Counted from the stretch's first letter, positions 22,502 to 31,392 are shown. The stretch: DNA of 64,000 bases from an uncultured Ruminiclostridium sp. (GCA_947623915.1 CANQIB010000002.1:62001-126000); one strand, 5' to 3'. The notes: generated from the letters alone by a model not told the origin. Translations and numbers: made by a program.

Positions 22502-22940
22502 ACCTACAAAACGACTGACGGAGTACGCCGTCTATGTGGAGAGCCGCTGCTTTGACGATGCTTGGAGCGAGTCGGCGATAAGCGAGCTTTTCGCGCTGGA
22601 CGGAGTGATAGCTGCCGCCGAATGTGACGGCGACGGAGTCTGCGGCGTGCTTATCGCAAGATGTGCCGCCGACGAATGTGAGCTGTACCGTATAGCCGTA
22701 CTGCCGGAGCGGCGGGGCGGAGGCTGCGGCAAAAGCCTTATGTCTTATTTGCTGGAAGAATGTTCCCTGCGAGGGATAAAAAGGATTTTTTTGGAGGTGC
22801 GTCGTTCAAATATTCCGGCGATCTCGCTTTATGAGCGGTTCGGCTTTGTGCAGACCGCAATCCGAAAAAACTACTACCGCTCGCCCTGCGAGGACGCGGT
22901 GATATATGAACGGCAAATGTGCGAAAAAGCCGAGCTTTAG
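22488..22940 (+). CDS. rimI: Ribosomal-protein-alanine N-acetyltransferase-like GNAT protein
   Basis: 150 residues, starting inside the last codons of polA. The GNAT acetyl-CoA site is LPERRGGGCGKSLMSYLLEE, followed by IFLEVRRSNIPAISLYERFGF, which is the RimI pattern; RimI acetylates the N-terminus of ribosomal protein S18 and can act on other proteins. The overlap means translational coupling to polA. Confidence 0.85.
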   Translation: MILTKPTKRLTEYAVYVESRCFDDAWSESAISELFALDGVIAAAECDGDGVCGVLIARCAADECELYRIAVLPERRGGGCGKSLMSYLLEECSLRGIKRIFLEVRRSNIPAISLYERFGFVQTAIRKNYYRSPCEDAVIYERQMCEKAEL

Positions 22941-22952
22941 ACGAATTTTATA

Positions 22953-22981
22953 TTGACAATCCGCCGTTTTTATGTTATTAT
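22953..22981 (+). promoter_or_regulatory. Promoter for the papain-like surface protein
   Basis: TTGACA (22953-22958), 17-base spacer, TATTAT (22976-22981), about 35 bases before the start codon; the transcript leader would be short. Confidence 0.7.
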
Positions 22982-23015
22982 TTAATTGTAATTTATTTTG
23001 GGAAGGAGTTTCAAA

Positions 23016-26000
23016 ATGAATAAATTATTCAAAGGCCTTATCGGCGCTTGTACAGTCGGCGTTGCGATAGCGTCACTTGCTACCGCATCGGTATTTGCGG
23101 CTGACACGCTGCCCGCGAAGTTTGACTCGCGCGAGCAAGGCTACATATCTTCTGTTAAAGATCAGGGGCACCACGGCGTTTGCTGGGCGTTTGCCACGAC
23201 CGCGGCGAGCGAGGCCTCTATCAAAAAGGAGACCGGCAAGGACGTAGACCTTTCCGAGAATCTTCTTGCGTATTTTGTCAATTATCCGACAAAATACGGT
23301 CAGGTGTGCTTATCGAATGATAAGTATTCCCAAAACAGCACAGACCCGCATTTTTATCTGAATAGCGGAGGAAACGCCGTAATTGCTGCTCCGTTTATGA
23401 TGAACGGCGTCGGCCCGTATCTTGAGGATCCGGATTATCCGTATGATACCAAAAATGCTCCTACCATTGCGGATAATACGTTGTCCGAAGAAGAGTATAT
23501 TGCTTTGAGAGACAGCGCGGAATATAAGCTGACCGACTATATGTTCGTCGATCCTAAGAACGGCATAGAGACCGGCTACATAGAGGGCGTAAAGCAGCTC
23601 GTATACAATTACGGCGCGGCTGTTGTCAACTATCATGAGGAATCCGAGGAATCTCACGGAAACAGCAATTATTTGAACGAGCGTGACGGTCAGTACTACT
23701 ATTATTACAACGGGACCGATATCGGCAACCATGCGGTCACAATAGTAGGCTGGGACGACACTATCCCCGCTTCGTACTTTGCAAATAATTCCAAAACTCC
23801 CGCGGGTGACGGCGGCTGGCTCATAAAGAACAGCTGGGGTACCGATACCAGAAATGACGGATATTTTTGGATGTCTTATTATGATGCTTCCGTTATCGAT
23901 CGCGATTACGGTCAGAGCATTGTCGCTTTTGACTTTGCGGCGGAGGGCGACGAGGATTATTACGACAATATTTATTCGTATGACGGTGTTGTACTTCCCG
24001 GTACGTTCGGTTTTGGATCGGATCCCATGTACACCTCCAACGTGTTTACCGCCCAAGAGGACGGAGAGATACTGGATATGGTGTCTTATTATACTATGCT
24101 TGCGGGTTCCGAGCAGGAGATAACCGTTTATCTCAACCCTCCCAAGAATAATCCCAGCAAAGGAACGGAGGTAGCCAAGGCTGCTCACACCGCGCCTTCG
24201 GCAGGGTATCATTCGGTAATGCTGGATACTCCCGTGCAGCTTAAAAAGGGCGATACCTTTGCTGTCGTTATAAAATTCACCAATCCCTACGGCAAAACGA
24301 ATAAGGTATATGTTGAGGCACCGAGCAGGGAAGTATTGAGCGATTATGCTGTAAGCACGGCAATAAACGCCGGCGAGAGCTTCGTTTCAACTGACGGAGA
24401 AGTTTGGGAAGACATTCTTGATCTTCGTGGCAGTTTTGCAACTGAATTTAAATGTGGCAACATTATGATAAAGGCATATACCAAAAACGCTTCCGAGCCG
24501 ATAGAGCCTGTCGAGATAACCGAAGAGATGGTCAGCGACATCGACGACGTTACCTACAACACCAAGGCGCAAACTCCCGCGGTCAAAGTCACCTCCGACG
24601 GCAAGGCTTTGGTAAGCGGCAGAGATTACGAAGTGACCTACAAGGATAACGTTAAGGCAGGCGTCGCTTCCTACACCGTAAAGGGAATAGGAAGCTTCAC
24701 CGGCGAGGTCACCAAGACCTTTACCATAAACAAGCTGGATATTTCCGACGGTACGGTCAAGTTCGTTTCGGCAAGCGCCGCGTCCTATGCGGCACGCGCT
24801 GCGGCAACGGCTTATCCCTATACCGGCAAGGAGGTAATACCCACCGTTACCGTAACCGTAGACGGCGTTGCGCTTACGCTTGACACCGATTTCACGGCCG
24901 AATTTGAAAACAACGTTTACGTTACCGAATATGAGGAAAACGAGGACACCGTGACCACGGTAACTGGTGTAAACAGCTGCACAGGCGAAATAGAGATAAT
25001 CGGCGGATTTGTTATAACCGTAAACAAAGCGTCCGGCCATAAAGATACCTTTACCGAAAAGAGCAAGACCGACGCTACCTGCGTCGATGACGGACTGCTC
25101 ATAGAGATATGCAAGGGCTGCGGCGAAGAAAAGCACACCGTTCTTAAAGCTACCGGCGCTCATACCGGCGAGTGGACGACGGATAAGCCGGCAGACTGCG
25201 GAAATCCCGGATCGCGCAGCAGAGTATGCACGGTATGCGGCGAGAAGGAAGTTGAAGAGATACCCGCTACCGGCAAGCATACCGAGGGCGCTCCCAAGAT
25301 AGAAAACGAAGTTAAGGCTACCTGCGAAAAGGACGGTTCTTACGACAGCGTTGTTTACTGCACCGTCTGCGGCAAGGTCGTAACCAAAGAGACCGTTACC
25401 GTAAAGGCTGAGGGTCATAAGTGGGGCGAGTATGTAGTCGAAAAAGAGGCTACCTGCGGCGCCGAAGGCTCAAAGACCAGAGAATGTGAGGTTTGCGGCG
25501 AGACCGAGACGGTCACGATACCCGCTACCGGAAAGCATACCGAGGGCGCTCCCAAGATAGAAAACGAAGTTAAAGTTACCTGCGAAAAGGACGGTTCTTA
25601 CGACAGCGTTATTTACTGCACAGTCTGCGGTAAGGTCATATCCAAGGAGACCGTTACCGTAAAGGCTGAGGGTCATAAGTGGGGCGAATGGAAAGTCGAC
25701 AAGGAAGTTACCTGCACCGAGGACGGTCATAAGATCAGGACCTGCACGGTATGCGGCGCTACCGAGGAAGAGACCATCGTTTCTACGGGTCATCAGTGGG
25801 GCGAATGGAAAGTTGACAAGGATGCTACCTGCACCGAGGACGGTCACAAGACCAGGACCTGCATAGTATGCGGTGCTGCCGAGGAAGAAACCATCACTTC
25901 TACAGGTCATCAGTGGGGCGAATGGAAAGTCGACAAGGAAGCTACCTGCACCGAGGACGGTCATAAGACCAGGACCTGCACGGTATGCGGTGCAACCGAT

Positions 26001-26510
26001 GAAGAAACTATACCCGCCGCACATACTCCCGGCGACGCCGTTACCGAGAATGTAAAGGCAGCCGGCTGCACTACCGACGGTTCGTATGACGAAGTTGTAT
26101 ACTGCCAGGTATGCGGCGAGGAGCTTAGCCGCGAAACCGTTACCGTACCCGCGGCGCACAAGCTCATTAAGGTGGACGGTACCGCCGCTACCGCGTCTAA
26201 AGACGGAAACATTGAATATTATGAATGTGAAGTGTGCAGTAAGCTGTTTGCCGATGCTGAGGCAAAGACCGAGATCACCAAGGCTGACATTGTGATACCG
26301 GCGCTTGGCGATGAGGACTCCGACAATGGCGGAAATTCCGGCAGCACGGATAACAACGGCACTACGAATAACAGCACCGATAACGGCACGTCTTCCGAGG
26401 GAAGTACTAACGGCAATCCTCAGACCGGCGTTATCCCTGAGGGAGCTGTAACGGCAGTTATCGCGCTTGCAGCGGCAGCCGCCGCAGCAGCGATACGCCG
26501 TAAGAAATAA
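23016..26510 (+). CDS. Papain-family (C1A) surface protein with NPQTG wall-sorting signal
   Basis: 1164 residues from ATG 23016, which follows GGAAGGAG. A signal peptide (about 1-29, cleavage after VFA) leads into a C1A cysteine protease domain: Gln50, Cys56 in HGVCWAFATTA, His239 in GNHAVTIVGW, Asn272 in IKNSWGT, so it should be active. A lectin-like beta domain (about 310-480, IYSYDGVVLPGTF) follows, then an Ig-like repeat (EMVSDIDDVTYNTKAQTPAV) and ten CxxC(G/S) modules. The C-terminus has NPQTG (from residue 1134), a hydrophobic helix and RRKK, a sortase signal. Exported and wall-anchored; the substrate is unknown, perhaps dietary or host protein. Confidence 0.9.
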   Translation: MNKLFKGLIGACTVGVAIASLATASVFAADTLPAKFDSREQGYISSVKDQGHHGVCWAFATTAASEASIKKETGKDVDLSENLLAYFVNYPTKYGQVCLSNDKYSQNSTDPHFYLNSGGNAVIAAPFMMNGVGPYLEDPDYPYDTKNAPTIADNTLSEEEYIALRDSAEYKLTDYMFVDPKNGIETGYIEGVKQLVYNYGAAVVNYHEESEESHGNSNYLNERDGQYYYYYNGTDIGNHAVTIVGWDDTIPASYFANNSKTPAGDGGWLIKNSWGTDTRNDGYFWMSYYDASVIDRDYGQSIVAFDFAAEGDEDYYDNIYSYDGVVLPGTFGFGSDPMYTSNVFTAQEDGEILDMVSYYTMLAGSEQEITVYLNPPKNNPSKGTEVAKAAHTAPSAGYHSVMLDTPVQLKKGDTFAVVIKFTNPYGKTNKVYVEAPSREVLSDYAVSTAINAGESFVSTDGEVWEDILDLRGSFATEFKCGNIMIKAYTKNASEPIEPVEITEEMVSDIDDVTYNTKAQTPAVKVTSDGKALVSGRDYEVTYKDNVKAGVASYTVKGIGSFTGEVTKTFTINKLDISDGTVKFVSASAASYAARAAATAYPYTGKEVIPTVTVTVDGVALTLDTDFTAEFENNVYVTEYEENEDTVTTVTGVNSCTGEIEIIGGFVITVNKASGHKDTFTEKSKTDATCVDDGLLIEICKGCGEEKHTVLKATGAHTGEWTTDKPADCGNPGSRSRVCTVCGEKEVEEIPATGKHTEGAPKIENEVKATCEKDGSYDSVVYCTVCGKVVTKETVTVKAEGHKWGEYVVEKEATCGAEGSKTRECEVCGETETVTIPATGKHTEGAPKIENEVKVTCEKDGSYDSVIYCTVCGKVISKETVTVKAEGHKWGEWKVDKEVTCTEDGHKIRTCTVCGATEEETIVSTGHQWGEWKVDKDATCTEDGHKTRTCIVCGAAEEETITSTGHQWGEWKVDKEATCTEDGHKTRTCTVCGATDEETIPAAHTPGDAVTENVKAAGCTTDGSYDEVVYCQVCGEELSRETVTVPAAHKLIKVDGTAATASKDGNIEYYECEVCSKLFADAEAKTEITKADIVIPALGDEDSDNGGNSGSTDNNGTTNNSTDNGTSSEGSTNGNPQTGVIPEGAVTAVIALAAAAAAAAIRRKK
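25066..26250 (+). repeat. In-frame CxxCG repeat tract
   Basis: Ten modules of the form ATC..DG....CTVCG...E.(I/V), several nearly identical in DNA. The closest three start near 25710, 25830 and 25945, and a second pair of longer units lies near 25280 and 25545. Strong silent-site identity suggests recent expansion. Each module could be a small zinc-binding or disulfide-bonded stalk unit. Confidence 0.8.
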
Positions 26511-26529
26511 AACATACACAGCATAAACG

Positions 26530-26559
26530 TATATCCCCCTGCTAACGCAGGGGGATATA
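26530..26559. terminator. Bidirectional terminator
   Basis: A perfect 13-bp stem (26530-26542 with 26547-26559, loop TAAC) between the convergent surface protein gene and the pdxT/larE remnant. Confidence 0.8.
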
Positions 26560-26817
26560 TTTATGTATAAGGTTTGATGTTATTCGGCAGATTAAATGGG
26601 TGATCCCGTGGGACTTGCAAAAGGCTTTTGCCTCGTCAAGCTCCCTCTTCGGGAAAGAGCAGGACTGCGCCGTAACGGCGATCGCACTGCTTCCAAGCAC
26701 CTGATGGGCGGCATAGAGTAAAAAGGTAGAATCCACCCCGCCGGAAAAGGCGACGCAGACACTTCCCAGCGAGCGGAGATCGTCTTGTAATTTTTGATAT
26801 TTCTCAGATAGTTCCAT
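26542..26817 (-). pseudogene. larE: Truncated larE-like (sulfur-transferase PP-loop) remnant
   Basis: The ATG at 26817 has a good G-rich ribosome site and begins MELSEKYQKLQDDLRSLGS, then VCVAFSGGVDSTFLLYAA, the PP-loop of LarE, the sacrificial sulfur donor for the nickel-pincer cofactor. LarE is normally about 270 residues, but similarity ends after about 73 (KAFCKSHGITHLI). The remaining codons run into the terminator hairpin. The catalytic cysteine region is missing, so it should be inactive. It overlaps the 3' end of pdxT in another frame. Confidence 0.75.
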
Positions 26818-27410
26818 TCTATCCCCCCTTGATCTACCGCAGAATTTGTGCGTATCATATCAAGAAAATACCGATGCACCCGCGTATCGTCGCAAAGCTC
26901 CGGGTGGAACGCCGTAACGAGCTGGCTTTTTTGTCTTGCCGCCACGATATGGTCGTCCACGACGGACAGCACCTGCACATTTTCGCTTACGCTCTCGATA
27001 TACGGCGCTCGGATAAAGGTCATTGGGACAGTTCCGAGCCCGTCAAATTCAGCCTCGGCGGAAAAGCTGCCGAGCTGCCGTCCATAGGCGTTGCGCATTG
27101 CCGTAATGTCCATTGTCGCAAAGTGTCGACGTTCGTCATTTTCTATTTTCTTTGCGAGCAGCAGCAGTCCCGCACAGGTGCCGAATACGGGCAGCCCCTT
27201 TTCAATTTTTTCTTTGAGGGGGTCAAAAATCCCAAGGTCACGCAGCAGCTTGCCTTGCACGGTGCTTTCTCCGCCGGGAATGATAAGACCGTCCATCGGT
27301 CGGGACAGGTCGCTTTTTTGCCGAATTTCAAAGCAGGATGCTCCAAGGCGGGAGAGCATATGTTCATGCTCAATAAAAGCGCCCTGAACAGAGAGTATGC
27401 CGATATTCAT
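26592..27410 (-). CDS. pdxT: Pyridoxal 5'-phosphate synthase glutaminase subunit, with run-on C-terminus
   Basis: 272 residues, but the family is about 190. Residues 1 to about 195 are normal PdxT: MNIGILSVQGAFIEHEHML, IIPGGESTVQGKLL, the nucleophile in FGTCAGLLLLAKK, and TAFHPELCDD. It supplies ammonia from glutamine to PdxS. Beyond MIRTNSA the frame continues without a stop for about 75 residues through the larE remnant in the other frame, giving a non-homologous tail. Loss of the original stop probably accompanied the rearrangement that truncated larE. The core is intact and should function. Confidence 0.9.
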   Translation of the reverse strand: MNIGILSVQGAFIEHEHMLSRLGASCFEIRQKSDLSRPMDGLIIPGGESTVQGKLLRDLGIFDPLKEKIEKGLPVFGTCAGLLLLAKKIENDERRHFATMDITAMRNAYGRQLGSFSAEAEFDGLGTVPMTFIRAPYIESVSENVQVLSVVDDHIVAARQKSQLVTAFHPELCDDTRVHRYFLDMIRTNSAVDQGGIEWNYLRNIKNYKTISARWEVSASPFPAGWILPFYSMPPIRCLEAVRSPLRRSPALSRRGSLTRQKPFASPTGSPI

Positions 27411-27411
27411 G

Positions 27412-28287
27412 TTATTTTCCCCGTTCCGCCATCAAAAGCTCAATTTCCTGCTCATTGATGCCGACCATGGCTTCACCCAGATCCTCGGACAGCTCAGCCA
27501 GCATTTTCGCATCGTTAAAGTTTGTGACCGCTTTGACGATAGCCGCCGCCCGCTTTTCGGGATTGCCCGACTTAAAAATACCCGAACCGACAAACACGCC
27601 TTCGGCGCCGAGCTGCATCATCAGCGCAGCGTCGGCTGGGGTCGCAACGCCGCCCGCAGCAAAGTTCACCACCGGCAGTTTTTTATGTTCATGGACATAC
27701 AGCACCAGCTCATACGGCACCTGTAACAGCTTTGCGGCGTCGAACAGCTCGTCCTCGGACATGGAACCGAGCCGACGGATTTCCGCCTGCATCAGGCGCA
27801 TATGCCGCACCGCCTGTACCACATCACCCGTGCCGGGCTCGCCCTTGGTGCGGATCATGGAAGCGCCTTCGTTGATACGGCGCAGCGCTTCGCCTAAGTC
27901 CTTCGCACCGCAGACAAAGGGAACGTCAAATTTCGTCTTGTCAATGTGGTACTTGTCGTCGGCGGGAGAGAGTACCTCGCTCTCGTCGATGTAGTCGATC
28001 TCAATCGCCTGCAAGATCTGCGCCTCGGCAAAATGTCCGATGCGGCACTTTGCCATAACGGGAATGGACACGGCATTCTGGATACCTTTTATCATCTTCG
28101 GGTCGCTCATGCGGGACACGCCGCCCGCAGCCCTGATATCGGCGGGAATGCGCTCCAGCGCCATGACCGCGCAAGCGCCCGCAGATTCGGCGATTTTTGC
28201 CTGTTCGGGCGTGGTAACGTCCATGATAACGCCGCCCTTGAGCATCTGCGCTAAATTCTTGTTCAGTTCAAATCTTTTGTTTTCCAT
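27412..28287 (-). CDS. pdxS: Pyridoxal 5'-phosphate synthase lyase subunit
   Basis: 291 residues, full length. It builds PLP from ribose 5-phosphate, glyceraldehyde 3-phosphate and ammonia from Pdx[21 protein letters not shown], the first active-site lysine in [11 protein letters not shown] and the second in [13 protein letters not shown] are present. The stop lies one base before the pdxT start, so the subunits are co-expressed. The divergent cysK is a PLP enzyme, which is a sensible neighbour. Confidence 0.97.
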   Translation of the reverse strand: MENKRFELNKNLAQMLKGGVIMDVTTPEQAKIAESAGACAVMALERIPADIRAAGGVSRMSDPKMIKGIQNAVSIPVMAKCRIGHFAEAQILQAIEIDYIDESEVLSPADDKYHIDKTKFDVPFVCGAKDLGEALRRINEGASMIRTKGEPGTGDVVQAVRHMRLMQAEIRRLGSMSEDELFDAAKLLQVPYELVLYVHEHKKLPVVNFAAGGVATPADAALMMQLGAEGVFVGSGIFKSGNPEKRAAAIVKAVTNFNDAKMLAELSEDLGEAMVGINEQEIELLMAERGK

Positions 28288-28393
28288 AAAGTTTACTCCT
28301 TTTCATTTGAATATTTTTAATTTATCATTCCTCCGACGACGGCAATATCGCCGTCATAGGAAACGATATTCTCATTTCGGTTCGCATATCGGG

Positions 28394-28966
28394 TCAAAAC
28401 CGTTCATACTCCGCTTCGCAGCTTCGCATGGCGAGGATGGTGCGGCTGATAAGGTCGTCCGGATCCCAGCCGAGCATATCAGCGCCCCGTTCTATCACCT
28501 CACGGGAGCAGCCTGCCGCAAAGTTCAGGTTCTTATATTTTTTCTTTACCGATTTCAGCTCCAGATCCGATACGCTTTTTGACGGTCGCATGAGTGCCAC
28601 CGCTCCGATAAGGCCGGTCAGCTCGTCCACGGCGTATAAAACCTTTTCCATCTCATGCTCCGGCTGAATATCGACCGTAAGCGCGTACCCGTGACTGGCG
28701 ACCGCATGGATCAGCCGTTCTTCCGCGCCGAAGTCCCGCAGGATATCCTGCTCTTTAATACAATGCTCGTTTGGATATTTCTCAAAATCCAAATCGTGGA
28801 GCAGACCGACGATACCCCAAAAATTTTCCTCCTCGGCGTATCCGAGTTCCTTTGCAAAATATCGCATCACGCCCTCTACCGTAACGGCGTGCCGCAGATG
28901 AAACGGTTCCTTATTCCACTTGCACAGCAGCTCCCACGCTTCGTCTCTTGTGATTTCCTTTGACAT
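28394..28966 (-). CDS. HD-domain hydrolase
   Basis: 190 residues with an HD phosphohydrolase pattern: FHLRHAVTVEGVMRYFAKEL (first His), GIVGLLHDLDFEKYP (HD pair), and VASHGYALTVDIQP. This matches small predicted HD hydrolases common in Clostridia, probably cytoplasmic and metal-dependent; the substrate is unknown. First gene of the leftward pdxS-pdxT cluster, about 105 bases upstream of pdxS. Confidence 0.85.
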   Translation of the reverse strand: MSKEITRDEAWELLCKWNKEPFHLRHAVTVEGVMRYFAKELGYAEEENFWGIVGLLHDLDFEKYPNEHCIKEQDILRDFGAEERLIHAVASHGYALTVDIQPEHEMEKVLYAVDELTGLIGAVALMRPSKSVSDLELKSVKKKYKNLNFAAGCSREVIERGADMLGWDPDDLISRTILAMRSCEAEYERF

Positions 28967-29077
28967 TTTTATGCCCTCCCTCCAATGATTTTTCTCCCGT
29001 TGTTTATCGGATCCACCAAACGGTTTTTCTCAGCGAAACAATAGCATATAAAACATATCTGTATACTATGAATTATA

Positions 29078-29106
29078 ATTTTACCACTCTATTATCAATT
29101 TGTCAA
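29078..29106 (-). promoter_or_regulatory. Promoter for the HD-pdxS-pdxT cluster
   Basis: Minus-strand TTGACA (29106-29101), 17-base spacer, TAAAAT (29083-29078). The 337-bp divergent gap 28967-29303 contains this promoter, the cysK promoter and a shared 14-bp sequence, but no gene. Confidence 0.65.
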
Positions 29107-29183
29107 GCGGGTACAGCTTAATATAGTTTTCTCCTATCGTAAAACGTTGCAATATCAGTATTTTTTATTTCGCAATTTTGCTC

Positions 29184-29212
29184 TTGACATCTCCGAACCC
29201 GCGTGATATACT
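29184..29212 (+). promoter_or_regulatory. Promoter for cysK
   Basis: TTGACA (29184-29189), 17-base spacer, TATACT (29207-29212), about 90 bases before the start. Confidence 0.7.
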
Positions 29213-29303
29213 AAAACATATAAAACAGATAGGCTTTATCGACAAAGTTTCTTCGTAATTGCCTTGATAACTGTTTTTGATTTAAATAAAGGAGTGGATA
29301 AAT

Positions 29304-30233
29304 ATGAAAACATATGAAAAAATCACCGACCTGATAGGCGGAACGCCGCTGCTCAAGCTAACAAACTACATCAAAGAAAAGAACTTGGGTGCAGCCGTTT
29401 ACGGCAAGCTGGAATACTTTAATACCGCAGGCAGCGTTAAGGACAGGATAGCCAAAGCCATGATAGATGATGCGGAGGCAAAGGGCGTGCTGAAGCCGGA
29501 TTCGGTCATTATCGAACCTACCAGCGGTAATACCGGCATAGGTCTTTCGGCTGTTGCGGCGGCAAGAGGATACAAGATCATTCTTACCATGCCGGAAACT
29601 ATGAGCATTGAACGAAGAAATCTTCTCAAAGCCTACGGCGCGGAGCTTGTTTTGACCGAGGGAGCCAAAGGAATGAAAGGAGCCATCGCCAAAGCACAGG
29701 AGCTGGCGGAAGCAACGCCGAACAGCTTTATTCCCAGCCAGTTTACCAACCCTGCAAATCCTGCGATACATCGCAGCACGACCGGCCCTGAGATATGGGA
29801 TGACACGGACGGCAAGGTAGATATCTTTGTCGCGGGCGTCGGCACGGGCGGAACCGTGACGGGCGTCGGCGAATATCTCAAGTCCAAAAATCCCGACGTC
29901 AAGGTGGTTGCCGTGGAACCGGCGGGCTCGCCCGTCCTTTCTAAAGGAACAGCCGGCCCGCATAAGATACAAGGTATCGGCGCCGGTTTTGTGCCGGATA
30001 CGCTGAACACAGGCGTTTATGACGAGATAATTGCTGTGGAAAACGAGGACGCGTTTGCGACCGGCCGCGCTCTGGCTCGTGAGGAAGGCCTGCTTGTCGG
30101 AATTTCTTCCGGCGCTGCTGTTTGGGCGGCGACCGAGCTGGCAAAACGTCCCGAAAACAAAGGAAAGATAATAGTCGCTTTGCTGCCCGACACCGGTGAG
30201 CGGTATCTCTCCACGCCTATGTTTGCCGACTGA
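29304..30233 (+). CDS. cysK: Cysteine synthase A (O-acetylserine sulfhydrylase)
   Basis: 309 residues. It makes cysteine from O-acetylserine and sulfide using [16 protein letters not shown], the PLP lysine in [13 protein letters not shown], the substrate loop [11 protein letters not shown] and the phosphate-binding [12 protein letters not shown] are all present. A ribosome site AAGGAGTG precedes the ATG. Downstream is a Cys-codon leader and attenuator, then a methyltransferase broken by the prophage. Confidence 0.96.
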   Translation: MKTYEKITDLIGGTPLLKLTNYIKEKNLGAAVYGKLEYFNTAGSVKDRIAKAMIDDAEAKGVLKPDSVIIEPTSGNTGIGLSAVAAARGYKIILTMPETMSIERRNLLKAYGAELVLTEGAKGMKGAIAKAQELAEATPNSFIPSQFTNPANPAIHRSTTGPEIWDDTDGKVDIFVAGVGTGGTVTGVGEYLKSKNPDVKVVAVEPAGSPVLSKGTAGPHKIQGIGAGFVPDTLNTGVYDEIIAVENEDAFATGRALAREEGLLVGISSGAAVWAATELAKRPENKGKIIVALLPDTGERYLSTPMFAD

Positions 30234-30269
30234 TCGTTTTCAAATCAAAGATTTATGCGAGGAAGCATC

Positions 30270-30395
30270 ATGAACATTCAAATACGGATAAATTTGAATA
30301 CAGTAAACGGTGCAGCCGAAGAAACGTCCGATTTCTCCGGCTCCCTTGCCGTGTCCGTTTGTCGCTGCTGTGCGGTAAAGCATACAGGCGGCTGA
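30270..30395 (+). CDS. Cysteine-codon leader peptide
   Basis: 41 codons with GAGGAAG just upstream of ATG 30270. The C-terminal part reads SVCRCCAVKHTGG, giving three cysteine codons within four (TGT CGC TGC TGT, 30360-30371), followed closely by the stop at 30393-30395. The sequence covering the last codons (30384-30391) is one of three mutually pairing segments. It is not similar to any enzyme and is best explained as a regulatory leader peptide. Very small ORFs arise by chance; the pairing segments are what give it weight. Confidence 0.6.
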   Translation: MNIQIRINLNTVNGAAEETSDFSGSLAVSVCRCCAVKHTGG

Positions 30396-30487
30396 TTTTT
30401 CGGACAGTCTATCAAAACTCATAAACAAAACTCCGCCTGTTTTCAATATTTCGATTAGTTTTGGATCTTGAGAATACAGGCGGAGTT
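30384..30487 (+). promoter_or_regulatory. Cysteine attenuator (antiterminator/terminator pair)
   Basis: Segment 1 ACAGGCGG (30384-30391) lies at the end of the leader ORF. Segment 2 AACTCCGCCTGT (30429-30440) can pair either with segment 1 (8 bp) or with segment 3 ACAGGCGGAGTT (30476-30487, 12 bp perfect). Segment 3 is followed by CTTATGTTTTT. A ribosome finishing the leader would cover segment 1 and allow the 2:3 terminator; one stalled at the Cys codons would leave segment 1 free to pair with segment 2. The T-run is imperfect, so termination efficiency is uncertain. Confidence 0.6.
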
Positions 30488-30512
30488 CTTATGTTTTTAG
30501 AGAGGAAACCTT

Positions 30513-31236
30513 ATGATCGATACGCAGGAAAGTATGACGGCAAAATTGTGTTCCTTTGCCCGTGCATATCATTCAAATTACGAAAAAGAAAAAATATTTG
30601 ACGATTATCTGGCTTATGACCTTATGGGAAAAGAAGAATACGAGGAAATCGGGCAGCTTATCGAACACGGCTTTCAAAAAGAACGGTTCGACCCCGCGTA
30701 TTCTTTCAGCGGAAAAGATATAAGCGATGTTTTAAATACGTTTATTTCCCCTATTCCCTTATCGCGTGCGTCCTTTGCCGAACGCGAGCTATGGCGCTTT
30801 GCTTATGACAGAGGCGAATGTCAATATGTGATTTGCGGTGCCGGAATGGACACCTTTGCGTTTAGAAACGACGACCCTAAAATTAAAGTGTTTGAGATAG
30901 ACCACCCCGACACACAGCGTTATAAGCTGAAAAGGATCCGTGAGCTGGAGTGGAATATTCCTAAAAACGTAAAGTATGTTTCGGTAGATTTTACTTCCGA
31001 TCACATGGGAAATGAACTCAGAAAAGCCGGATTTGACCCGAAAATGCCTTCTTTCTTTGCGATACTTGGGGTGAGTTATTATCTGTCCCTTTCGGTCTTT
31101 GAGGAAACTATCCGAACGATAGGTCAAAACTCGTCCTTTGCAAGTAAACTTCTTTTTGATTTTCCCGACGATACGACATTCGGAGCCGAAGCCGCCGAGC
31201 GGGTCAAAATACTGACAGAAATTACGGCGGGACTGG
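30513..31236 (+). pseudogene. SAM-dependent methyltransferase (LCM/PPM family), 5' part, split by prophage
   Basis: The first 241 codons of a class I methyltransferase of the leucine-carboxyl-methyltransferase type: AKLCSFARAYHSN, SRASFAERELWRFAYD, the SAM site CQYVICGAGMDTFAFR, then VFEIDHPDTQRYKLKRI. The frame is cut after EITAGL by the prophage end and reads on for a few phage codons to a stop at 31268. The missing C-terminus lies at 60845-61056; joining them restores 311 codons. These enzymes often modify small molecules or peptides; the substrate is unknown. It sits behind the Cys attenuator. Confidence 0.9.
31232..31236. repeat. Target-site duplication ACTGG, left copy
   Basis: Five bases immediately before the left prophage end; the identical ACTGG follows the right end at 60840-60844. 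Five-base duplication is what Mu-type transposition makes. Confidence 0.92.
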
Positions 31237-31287
31237 TGTTGATTGACAAGCATAATCCGAAAAAATGACACGCGAAATACAAAAAGC
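31237..31287. other. Left prophage end with two transposase-binding-like sites
   Basis: After TGTTGAT come two 22-bp units, TGACAAGCATAATCCG (from 31244) and TGACACGCGAAATACA (from 31266), each ending in an A-rich tract. A matching unit starts seven bases inside the right end. They are likely MuA-type binding sites. Confidence 0.8.
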
Positions 31288-31308
31288 AAAGTCCGTAACA
31301 AACGCAAA

Positions 31309-31382
31309 AATCCGCACTGGCAAGCAAGTTTTCAACATTTTTAACGTAGAATGTTGAAAATCATGACGCTCATGTGCGGATT
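31309..31382 (-). terminator. Nested hairpin terminator near the left prophage end
   Basis: Outer stem AATCCGCAC (31309-31317) with GTGCGGATT (31374-31382) and inner 11-bp stem (31329-31339 with 31350-31360). On the minus strand the outer stem is followed by TTTGCG. It would stop leftward phage transcription leaving the element. Confidence 0.55.
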
Positions 31383-31392
31383 ATTTTTTTAG

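Noticed and set aside
25066-26250. Repeats considered as a CRISPR-like array
   Set aside because: The repeats are in frame, encode CxxCG modules and lack unique spacers of constant length.
30240-30446. 68-residue minus-strand ORF
   Set aside because: No ribosome site and no protein-like pattern; it lies opposite the Cys leader and attenuator, which explain the region better.
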